NCBI RefSeq assembly: GCF_949628215.1
Contig: NC_134281.1
Coordinates: 40,470,512 to 40,534,511, forward strand
DNA from: Phalacrocorax aristotelis
Taxonomy: Eukaryota; Chordata; Aves; Suliformes; Phalacrocoracidae
Reading direction: 5' to 3'
Length of the DNA stretch: 64,000 nucleotides
Positions 11,401 through 23,400 of the stretch are shown here, piece after piece. Position numbers and translations under genes: made by a program. The notes under the pieces were generated by a model, which saw only the letters and a list, made by a program, of their open reading frames with translations, was not told the DNA's origin and did no database searches. Every line of letters begins with the position of its first letter. Position 1 is the first letter of the stretch.

Positions 11401-14400
11401 TAGCTAGTTTTTGAACAGTCAGCCGCATAATGTCTGAGTTTAATACGGCTTGCATGTTTCCAACAGCTCTTTCATTTAGAAGCAGGAGCTTTATCAGCTC
11501 TCAGTGGATCTTGCTTAGAACTCTATGTTGGCAAAGCATGAGATACACACGTATGGGAGTCAGTCCCTCACTGGGGTGAAGCTTATGTGGTGGTCTAAGG
11601 GAGCTTTGCAAAGCTAGGGAGTGAGAAAATGCCTCAAAAGAGAATTTTATTGAGCCATTTCTTTGACGTCATGCTATGGTGATGAACTGTTGGCTCCAGA
11701 CAACTGGGACTGTCACTTTTTCAAACCCTGCAAAATTTCTGGTGTCTGCTTTGTTCTGTGGTAAGCGTCTTGTTTAAAGGTTATGCTTCTGGATTGTGTG
11801 TGTTAAGTGTTCAGTTAGGATGTATCAGTACTGGATAAAACACGGTGCATAAAATTAGTCATAATAAAAACCTTGTCTTCACTACCCCTCTGAGTTATAG
11901 CATCCGCACTCTATAGAAGAACTGGATCAATCAGGAATATTTTCTGTTACCATTCAAGGCAGTGTTAATGTTTGAGAAATTAGGCTAATGCTAATTTACA
12001 GTCATGCTGGCATTCCCAGGAGCCCTTCCATACTATGCATATGTATGCCCTGCCTTTTTGATATTTGGCGTGGGTTTAGGCAGATATCTGGCACCCCAGC
12101 TGTCTGCAGGGATGCTACCAGGCTGGTACAGCCTTTGAGTTGTGCTAACCACCACACGGAGCCAGGTTAGCTGGTGATGGACTTGGACTCACGTGAGGAC
12201 AAACATTCAAACAGCCGGACCAGATGCAGCATCTGCCTGGCTGTGCTTGTTACTGGGAGTTTTGACCAGGGTATTCCAACGGAGGTCACACCACAGCTGC
12301 TGCTCCAGGGCCAAAGATGAGCTAGGACACCTTGTGTCCTCTTCTTCTGATGCTGGCCAAGTGGTAGAAATTTTGTGTGCATGGAAACCTGATTTGACTC
12401 TAGTGTGGGTTTAATGCCTCTTGGTTTTCTTTAAACTAAAGGTTTTGATTACAAATTATCTTCCTCTGTATACCTTGTGGGAAACTGTTGATGATGTCCC
12501 TCTTACTAATTTCCTTTGCATCTGGAAATTGTTTGTATATATACAGTATTTTGGAGGGGGAAAAAAAGGGGAGAAAAAGAAAACAGGCTTCACTGCTCAG
12601 ATTTAATTTGTGGAGATAGCAGGAAATCTTGTGTTAATCGAGTACCAAAGTGTGGGACACTTTTTGTAGTGCTTCATAGCTCTGCAGCTGCCAGAATACT
12701 GGAGAACGCTGAGCCTCCTGGGCACTGCTGGTGCCTAGGCAGGGTTTCATGCATCTCGGTGGGCTTTGTGCTGCTGCCTGATCGCCACAAAAGCTGGGCA
12801 GACGTACAAACCTGCAGCCTCTGACCCTGGCACACTTGCTGGTTTGTTGTTAAGCTAGCTTGTGGTCCTCTGAATGGTCTAGTCTGCTCTAACATTCTGG
12901 GGTCAAGAAATTACCCCACTTTCCCAACAGCTTTCCCTCTAAGTTACTTTAGTCAAGCAAAGCAATGTCTGTCTTGTCCCTGGTTTTCCAGTACCACAGG
13001 AGGATGTAGCAAAGAGCAAAGCTGCTGGGCAGATGGGCAGGCTGAAATGGAGGGCACAGGAGGAAGTAGGACAACAGAGCTCTGTGGAGCAATATTCCTG
13101 TGTCAAAACTGTGGGTTTTGTTCCTTTAGACAAGTTATTGAAAAGACAGCTTTTCAGTAACTTCTTTTATATGAGTTACTTCTAGGACTACAAGGATGCC
13201 TTGTCCCAAGTCACAGATTATCTTGGTTTCAGTGCCAGTGAGCTGACTGAATGCAGGAGAACCTCTCTGCAGTGAAGACAAAGTCCAGGAGCAGGCATAT
13301 GTACAGTTAAGTACTGAAAGTCCAGTGCCCAACTGTACACTTTACAAATTTAACAGATTGGAAAAGTGGAGGTATTTATTTAGCCCATGAGTCTTCTGGG
13401 ACGAGGGGGATGCATTTAAGAAGGTGCAGGTTCACTGCTCCCTTGCCTCGGCTTAAGGTTGAAAAAACAGAATTGTTTTGTCTGGAGCAAATAAAACTTA
13501 CTTGTGTGTCTCGCCCAGAGAGATAATGAGTCATGTGTATAAATGGCTGAGCAGCTATCAACAATTCCAGTTCATTATCTAAATGTCTGATTTGGCTCCT
13601 AAGCAGAGAGTTTCCAGGATTTAATTTTCTTTCCTGGGATTTCATTACCTTCTTAGGGCTGAACTGATCTTTTGACAGGAGAGAAGCTCTGATTTCTAAG
13701 GTATGTGAATGCAGCCTGCCTAGGGAAGAGTGTCTGTGGGCTCCAGGACAAAGACCATTTTTATGTGCCTGACTTTCTTTCATTGCTGGCCTCTCCAGAA
13801 GATGGGCAAGCTGTGCTGAATAGGTCGGTGCTGTACCGTGGACATGAATGCCAATAGACTCCTCTGTATAGACACATTCCTTTAGTGCTGCAGCCTTGGC
13901 AGAAGCACTGGGAGCCGATGAAAAAGCAGACATGAAAGGTCATGTCTATTTAGTTTAGGTCTGCTCAATTCTTCTTTTTAAGAGCTGTAACTGTAGCTGA
14001 ATAGGCAAATGTGCCAGAAATGGTGAGTTCCCAGGCAGAATCGTCCGTGCTGGGGGCCTGAGGAGTGGGCAGGGAGGCTGTAAACCCTCTGAGGCACTAG
14101 TGTTTTTTTGCTCTTCTCGCAGCTGCATCACATCCAAGCTACAGCTAACTTGGGCGAGATGCATGAGGGAAACTATGTGCCTTGTAGTTTGTTTATGTAG
14201 AGAGGACTGGCCTACTGCTCCTATTTTCTGTGTTGATACGAGCTAAGCGGGCTTGGTTTTAAACATGACACTTACCTAGCAGTAGTTGCGCAGCCTCTCT
14301 GCGTTTTGCAAGGGATAACGATTAAACAGGAAATCTTTTCACTAGTAAATAACATCTATGGTCTTTGAAGTCAAGCTACAACTCTCTGACAGCCTCGGAA

Positions 14401-17400
14401 AGCCTTTGAAGGGCACAAGGTGTCCATCTGCTCCAGGACTGCCTGCTGCTGGCCCCAGCCTGGGGAAGTGCCCAGAATCTGATCCCTCCTATTCAAATGC
14501 AGATGAAATTCTTTACATATCTGAGTGCTGGCGGTTTCAAGGTATCTTGTTATCTGTAGTGGTGGACTTGAAGAGTTTCAGGCTGTCACTCAGGAGAAAA
14601 GCTGCTGGATAACGTCGGGTCATAGTGCTATTTTAGACCTCTGTTTGCAGGGATTTAATATCTTGGCTGGGCGTAGCAGGAAATGCATTTCATCTGAGTC
14701 GAAATTGACAAAGGACGACTTGGAAGAAAATCAAACTGTCTGTGGCAATTAGTAAATCAGTTCTACCTTCTTTTTCTCCTTTTAAATAAAATATATTTTA
14801 ATATATATTTCTACATTTATGGAACTTGTACTGCTAGTGCTCGCTTTGTTTGCATTTGTTGCTGCTGTTGCACATGTGTATGAATTGTGGAGGTCATGCA
14901 TTCAGTTCTCCATCAAATACACTTGTACTCTGCTGCCTCATAAGGTTTCCTTGCTTTGTGACTTACCTGCGGCTGAGGGAATAATCCTTTGTCTGTAGAG
15001 CAAGATTGTTCCTCAGAAGCCCTTTGGTTGGTGTTTGGTGGCAGCAGCCTTGCAGGGTGTGTGGACTTCTGTTCCTGCAGCGGGGATCCCAACTGCACCT
15101 TCAGGTTTAAAGGCACAGATGCTCCTGGGGCTCTTTGGGAACAGACTTACTAAAGGAAATCTCCAGTTCGTGCTGCTCCAAAGAGGCCGTGACACACAGA
15201 CAACTCTTCCGCTAGCACAGCCCAAAGCTGCAAAAGTAGCATTGAAGAACAAACGTTGAGCAAAAAAGCTAGCAACCCCTCCATCATGAATACACAGACC
15301 TATCCAGCTTCTACATGGCTCTGGGAAGCTAAGAAAGTGCAGACATTCCTCAGAGCCACAGTAAGACTGTTCTATTGGCTGTAGTGCTTGGTTAGGGACC
15401 TCCAAATCCTGGCAGCTCGTGTGCCACCCCAGGCTATTGTAAGATGGTAGGTTTGAGTTTGGCAGAGGTCTGGGCTGCTGTCCATGCCACCGAATATCAC
15501 CTTCCTTGCAGCCATGCTCTGACCTGGGTCAGGACTCCATCCCCCGCCCCGCAAAGGGGGTGGGAAAGCCAGTGCTGCCCAAGCCAACACTGTCACTAGA
15601 AGGAGGTAAGTGCACGCAGCCCGGTCCTGGCTTGTTCTTTGTATCCAAAGCAGGAGACTTGGGTGCAGAACACAAACTTGGGTCATGAGTTTCCTGAACT
15701 AGGCTTGGTGGTTTGGACAGGTCCATTTTTCATGGTCTGAAACAAGAGAGAAACCTGTAGGATTCAAAAATATATTGGAGATGATGGCAATAAGGATGTG
15801 TTCAGCTACAATACTATGTCTGGCAACTCCTGCTGTAAATAAGGATGGAAATTGTGCCCTGGGGCTTTAAAGGACTATGGTCTTGATAAAGCTTGGGGTC
15901 AAATGATAAGAAATTATTTTCCCAAAAGGAGTGGGTGTCTAGTACGTAGTGGGGTTTTGTTTGGGTTTTCTTTTTTTAAGGTGGATTAGATGACTTAAAT
16001 GTACAGCAATCCTTCATACAAAAGCTGCTGCAGTGTCCAGAAAAAGGCTTTCACATAGCTTGTGAAATAGTAACTAGTAATAAAAAATAGTAATATGATG
16101 ACTGCACTACTGGTCAGTCATTAATGTATTAAAATGGTAGCATCAAGGTCGGGAAAGAGTGAGGTAGAAAAGAAAACTTTCATCCTGCAATAAATATATA
16201 TTTATAAATAATAAGAATATATGTTATCCAGGTTCTTACTGTTCTAGTTGGAAAAGCTCAGTCTGTCCGATGATAAATTAGCTTGTTTATTCCTATCCTG
16301 CTGTTGGTTAGTGTAATGAAGCAGAAGTTCTTTGTGTGTGCTCATTGGGTAGTGATGGCTCTGCACAGAAGGGGGTAATTGAGTAGAAAAGCAGAATGCT
16401 CCTGGTGCATGGGAGAAGTTAACACCACATGAGGTCAGTAGGATTCAGGCTTTAATCAATGTAGACACAATGCAATTGAGATTTTCTAAAGGGCTTGTTT
16501 ATGGTGTGAGAGCAAGGGTCAGTAGTTAATTTGAAATGCTGTAGGTGTTCTAGATGAGAAGGTACAAAATATATATCATAGAGGTAAGTGCTCATGTGGG
16601 AGAAGAGAGAGTATGTTATTCTTGTAATTGGGCTGAATGCCTCCTTTGCAGGAGTACAGAAGAGGGAAGAAGGAATTATTTGAGGATTTATCGCAGGAGC
16701 TTTTTAAAGATTTAATTTATTGAAATTAATAAACTGAGCGATGGTGGCTCTTATGCAAATCTAGGCATATGTAATACTGTGAAATGAAAATGCTGAAAAT
16801 TTGAGCTCACTTATCTCCTGCTAAATATTTTTTTTAAAGAAGTGAAGACTTAAGTCTAAACACAATGAAACAGTTGTTTGGTTTGTTTTTTTCATTTGAG
16901 GAATGGTTCCTGAGTTAAGCCCCTTTACAGGTAGGATCTTCTGATTTTCTCAGAAAAGAAAAAGGCAATGAATGCTTCTGTGTTAATGGAGATAGATTGC
17001 TTCAAGGACAGTATAGCTGAAACTAAAGGAAAGCTACTTGTTGCTGTGCTAGAAAGATGTTAAAAACATTACCAGCTTTGAACTGGGCTTTGAGAATTAA
17101 AAAGAAATAAATCAGTTTGACAGCTGCTTAGTGCTGTTTGCTAACATCTTTCAGGGTAAGTCCAGTGGGCTATGAATGGTGCTGGAGTTTGTCTAAATGA
17201 GTCTCTCTGTTACATTTGCCCTCGCCCATCCCCACATACCATCACTACCGTGCTGTGCAGGAGAGGTAAGCCCAAGAGATGGGTAGGAACAAGTTTTGCT
17301 CGTGGCACAAAGATGTAGAAAGGTGTTCATTAAAAACTGATAGTAATTTGGAGAAAGTAGGCTTTGTTTTCTTCTTTCTTAAAACCATTAGGTCTTTAAC

Positions 17401-20400
17401 TTTGTTTTTTCTTGTAGAAATCTGACGGTGAAATGTCACTTTTCCCATGTTTGAAGATTTGTTAAAGGTTCATTGCCACCAAAAAGCTTCCTTACTCTAC
17501 TGGGTTTTGCTTTCTGTTTGTATTCTACCTCAACTAAGCTTTGGGCCCTTAGGTTTTCTGTAGGGGCAGCCAAGCATCAGCTGTAAATGCACCCAACAGC
17601 GGGAGGGAGAGAGCTGTGTGGAGAACAGAAGCATCTGTGGGAGCGAGGGAAGAGCAAGACTTGGGACACAGCGCGTAGGAGGACTGGGAGCTCTAGGGAA
17701 AACCAGCTGTGACTTTTCCGATACGAAATGTGAACTGTGTTGGCAGTTGCGCTGTTCATGGCCATATGACGTGCTCCTTGGCAGATGCTCTCATGCAGTC
17801 ACCAAACACATGGATTGTAAATGCAGTCACTGCTTGCTGTGGGGAGGCTTCACCCTTGCAGGCGAGAGCAGGATTTCCCAACGCCTCTCTCAATCCAGTG
17901 TGGGATTTCACAGAATGGCAAGACTTTGAGTCTGAGCTCCTGGGTTGTAGAAACAGCATTAAAAACCATTTTAAGGAATGAAACGTGGCTGTTGGAGGAG
18001 CTAGTGAAAAAAGTGGCAACTAAAAATCTGAAGTGGACTATATACACATCGTGACTGGTGTGCGCACATGATCCAGCTGGGAGTAATCTCTACCGCATGT
18101 AAACTCAACTTTGACTGCTATATAGTAGCTTGATATTTAGTCTGTATGTGAAGTGATAAAAATGGGAATGAGGGGCCAGCAAGAGCAGCACATCAGTATC
18201 CCAGGAGCAGTAACCACTTTCAAGACCTGGTGGGATAATGCCTTGAGTGCCCAGTCCTGACCTCCTGGCTGCCCCTGCTGCGAGCAGGAGGTTGGACAAG
18301 AGACCTCCTCAGGTCCCATCCCATCCAGGGTAACTCCGGTTCCTCAGTGCCAAACAGTGCAATTCCTTTTGAACAGGTTCATTTTTAATACACTGTCCAA
18401 GGAAGCATAGTTCTGTAAATGAACCTCTAGCTTTTGTTTGAAAAGTTATGTTAACAAAAGTCAAGGTTGGAATGCTGCGATTAACTAATTATGCTTGTAT
18501 TGATTGGGAGAACGGGTTTTTACTTTCTTTAAGTAACCAGACTAGGAGGGTTAAGTCTCAGCTAAAAATTTTGCTAACTCACTCAACCCCCAAAATACTC
18601 CATTTATTTACTTTAGTTGGCCATAGTGTTGCACTAATCATGAACAGAATTAAAACTTTCCATTCTAAGGACTTCCCAAAGCCAGATTTGGGAGCATGGT
18701 GGTAACCAGGATGTAACCCAGTGGCTCAAGAAAGCAAGACACCAGTGACAGACAGGCCTGGACCCCCCAGGTCCCTTCAGAGTACCCTGCTTTTTACCTG
18801 TTTGCTGAGTATTTGGGGCAGAGTTTTGCTATGGAGAATATAGAGGGACGGAAGCAGCATTGGATGGCTTGGGGTGTCTTGGCTGTGTGGTGAATCACTC
18901 CAGCTGTTTGCCTCTGCTCGTACTCTGTTTAGTCTATGTGAAGTGAAAGAATTTACATTCCGGTTAAGATTTAGGAGAGAAATCCCCTGTATCTTGGCAA
19001 TGAGGATGGTGACCAGTGCTGAGAAACCAAATCATGACACCTTTTGCTGAATCAGGTCAATAAGACCTTTGACCTCTCTGACCAGTAGATGTAAAGTATG
19101 CTGAGATGTCTCCTTCAGCTCCTCTTATTTGGAGTTATTCTAAAACGCTGTCATCTTAGTTTGGGGTGAAACACCACTACCAATTCAACATGAAGCTGTG
19201 TAGTTTTGGGTCATTCAAAACTGAAAGCAGTTCAAATTCTGTGTCTTCCACCCCCTGTCCCAGCACTAAATGTGTCTCTTCCTTTTAACTGCTGCTGTTT
19301 CTTGGAGGCATAGCTTGAGAAAATCCATATGCTTGAGACAATGTACCATTAGCTATGTGCTACTTTCAACACAAAAAGTGAGAAAAGCCTCACTGAAAGC
19401 TTTGCTGGAAATCATGTGCATGAGTTGCTTCAATCCATAAGGCATAGCTGAAATGGCTTTGCAAGTTCATCAGAAGTCCTCCCTGGGAAGCGGTGACCAT
19501 GCTGCTGAAGGCACCTGGCTCTCCAGGGGCTTGCTGGCTCAAGCTGCTGCAAGGAGCTGCCCTTCCATGGCAGGGAACAGCAGCGTCTGTTGTGACCCAT
19601 GTAATTATGGATAACCTTGGGGCTTTTGCAGTGAGACAGGCACCTCCAAAGCCTCTTCTGGAGGAGATGGAGCAGGCAGCTTCCCCATTCCCCAGCATCA
19701 TATCGGCCGGCTCCATCAGCCAGTTGCTGCATACCTTTAAGGTAAGTGTATCTATAGCATATCTGCAGATGAGCTTCAAAGAGGGTAAACTATTCACTTT
19801 CCAAACTAGTATGAAAACCAGTGAACTGCAAAGGAGAGGTTGCTCAGATGCTGGTTTTATTTTCATGTCTGTGCTTGCCTGGGTTTTTAAGGAAGATCTA
19901 ATGAAGGTTTGTCCCATCAGAGCTAAGGAGGGCTCTGGTGGTGACAGTCACCTCCTGCCCGCTTCCCACGGGCACAGGCACGCCGGCTCCTTGGGCATCG
20001 TGGCTGTTGCTCTGAAAGTGTTTGCTGTGAATCATCCTGTCTCTAAACTTGTCTGTGGGAAGTTTTTTCTCATAAGTAGGGGGGTTGGAAGTATCCACTG
20101 AGAGTGCTAGCAGCTCTGCTGGCCTTATGCCTAGTTTTTGGCATCCTGCACTGCTGAAGTTGAACCCCTTGGAGTGAGAGGGGTCTCTGCCTGATGTCTG
20201 CTCGTGGCCCCTGGAGCCAGGACACCAGAGGGGCTCCCTGGGCAGCCCCAACCCAAGCTTGCAGGGCTGGCTCCTGGAGAGCTGTGCTCCTGACCAGCTT
20301 CTGCAAAACCTTCCCGTTAAAAGCTCTTCTCCTTGGTTATCCTGCTAACCCCTCTGAAGGGCACCTGCATTTCTGTAGCGCTTCTCATCACAGTGAGCAG

Positions 20401-23400
20401 ACTAGAACATGGGCTGAGGCTTATCCACTGTATTATGCACAAACGGCTATTTAATTATTTACAGGCTGACGTATATCATTTAATATATAAAGCTGAACCA
20501 TCTACCAGCCCACAGGCAGAATGACTGAAAGCAGCCTGCTTGGCACCACGTTTTAACTGAAATCCCTCGATGCTAGCTTTGTTTTGCATAGCACTTTGTA
20601 ATACTGTTAGTTGACTTGGCTGCAGTTTCGCAAAGCATTTTTTTCCACTTGGTTCAACACTCACTTGAATTTAATGGGACTGGAGCCAAACAAGTAATGC
20701 AAGCCAAGTGCCGACGTTTGTTTGGTGTGCAGTTCCCAACAAGGAATATATATAGTAATTGTCTCTTGCTCCTCAAAGCTGTAACTTTGGCAGAGGGGAT
20801 ACTTGAGTTAGCATGCCAAGTATTTAAAATCATAATCAGTCAGTGATGAAAACATGTATTTATGGCTATAATGAGTTGCATCAAAGCAAGAAACATTCAT
20901 CTTCTCTGTAGAAGTAACAATGTCTTTTAATTCAGAAATGCCTACTTTGACATCTGTCAAAGTTAAAGCTCTGAGAACTTGGCTTGAATGTCTGGCTTAT
21001 TTCACAAAAATATTCCTAATATTCACTTCTAGCTGCAGTTTTAGCCACGGTTACTAGGTTCTGCACTGAGGCGTGATAAAGGAACATTGCACCGTTTTAT
21101 GCCTTTATGGCACTTTGTTAAAGCATTCTGTAATCCTGGACTTGCAGTTAGATTTCTTGTTTGTTTGTTGAATGCTTTTTTAAATTCTATTTTGCTGTTT
21201 CTTTCTGGCATATCAATGATTTATTCTTTTTGGGGGCTGCTGTAAAGTATGAGCTTCCTGTGGTTCCCAGAGGACTGCTGGATGCAGAGAGGGTTTGAGA
21301 TGCAGCAGTACTACGTATCTGTGATGCGTTTAGGCTGTGGATTGATAGCAAGAGCAGGTATGAATCTGAAAGTATTCCTGCTTAAGCAAATCCTTTTCCT
21401 TTTAGCCCACCCTTTATGCCAGCATCACTGCTACTTTTCGGCTGGAAGAATCCTGTTGCTGTCAAAAAAAAAAAAAAAAAAAAATCGAAAAAATGCAGTT
21501 TATAAACAACTGCTTTTTAATAACTTCCTCCTGACTCGCATGTTGAGTCATCTCTCCCCTGCCTGTAGGAAGGAGCGCGGATGTCATCTTTCTAATGAGG
21601 TGGCACGTTAGCGAAGATGCTACGCAGAGTTCCTGGCTTGGGTCCCAAAAAGCAATAGAGCTGCTGTTGTGATGCTGTGCCCAAATGACATGGGAGCCAG
21701 GTCTGAATCATCTGGGTGTAGTGTGTGTGCATGTCAGCGTGCTGAGCCTGCCCAAACCTTGCGCCGCTCGGGAACCCTGAGCTGGCTCTGCCCCGGACGG
21801 GGCTGCCGGTTGCTGGGTGGGTGTTACTCAGTTTGGGTTAGTTTTTTCTTATTGAAATGCTTGCAGTTTGTAGGTAGGGTGTTATTGCTTGCTGTTGGAG
21901 TTCTTTAGCAGGCTGTGGTCTGTTTGGGAAGTCCTGGACCATCTGGCAGAATGACGATGGTGACAATGTGAAAATAGCCTTCTCAGGAGCCCGCAGGCTG
22001 GCTGGCTTATCCCCAGTTTTACATGACTGCCTGGCATCTTTTCTCTGGAGACTTTGACATTAAGTCATCTGTTACTCTATATGCATGGATATCTGTTATG
22101 CTATAGGCTGCTTCTGTTTTAACCCATAGTATAGGAACACTTCAATGCCTATCACTTGTATTAGAGCATTTTTATGTTAGGTTAAATTTGCACTTAAATG
22201 TTTGAATTTCAAGCCCTATTTTCATTTTAAAAAGGGCAGGATAGTTTGAGGTTCTTCATAAATGTAATTTCACAAGAAACTTGTACTACATAACTTTAAT
22301 TTCTTCAAATTCTAGTGAAAACAGAAATCAAATAAAACTTAAGAAAAAATTAGTTAACCTGTTCCATCTGCTTCCCAAAACCTGTGAAGCTGGAAGGAAT
22401 TCATTACAGAATGTCCAGTGGTACCTTCCTGGTAATACTTCAGAAAATAGGACAGTTCTGGTTTAATTGCAGTGAAACATATTGGGTGTTAAAATGTGTT
22501 GAGCTGGCTGACGTGCAAAAAAGTGACTTCTTTCTATGACAAAAAGGGGAATAGATCCATAAGGGACAGGGGAATTACTGACCTTCTGGTTGCTGGGCTT
22601 TCTGACCCATGCAAGCCCTTCTGATCATACTGGGGAACTAAGGAACTGGAGCATCTCCAGCTTTGCTTGCCTCCCTGGTTTGCCAGTTCTGTGATGCATT
22701 AAAATATTTATTTCCCAAGTGATGATATTGGAAACAAGGCAGAACCACTGTCATAAGAAGTCTTTGCGTGGAAGAACTCTGTTGGAAATATATTTGAGTT
22801 TTTTAAAGCCTTTTCTTTCTCTCAGATTTGAAGGTGTTATGCTGAAATTCTGGCTGAAGGTGGAATGCGTTTCTTTTCTGCTTTCATCCCTATTTGTACT
22901 TCAGTTTCTGAGTATTTCCTCATTGATGTAGAGCCTGAGCAGTATAATCCTCCATAGTTTTAATTATCTCATCTGGGATGTTACCCATTTTCACTGTGTC
23001 ACAATAATTTATATCTTGTGCACATGCACAAAGCCTCGTCGCTTGCTGTGGTGATGGGGGCTGTGCAGAATTTGGAGTGTTTCAGACCCAAGAAACCAAG
23101 TGCCATGGTTACGGCACAGGGAGGGCCGCACCACCTTCTTCACTTAGCATGCTCCAGACCAGATCACTGGTGGGCGTGACAGTAAGTAAAGAAGAAATTA
23201 GTGCAGCATTATCCAGTTTATCATTGCTGGGAGCATTTTTACTCCCCTAGTGTTTTTAAAAAAGGAATTGCGTGGCTCATCAGTGAGAAAAGCCTTCCTG
23301 TCCAAGGAAACATGTAGCTGTGCATGGTTTGAATCACTGTGGTAAGCCTTGCCCCACTCTGCAGGACCACAAGGTCTAGGATTAGTTCATCCATCTAGCT

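Noticed and set aside
13376-13933. 185-codon reverse frame in WLS intron 1
   Set aside because: No recognisable domain, promoter or splice context. A run of this length is about what chance gives once in a 64-kb window read in six frames.
19390-20101. Overlapping frames of 175 (-) and 202 (+) codons
   Set aside because: Both strands being open together points to low stop density, not to a protein gene. No domain recognised. Only the splice-like donor is kept as a weak finding.
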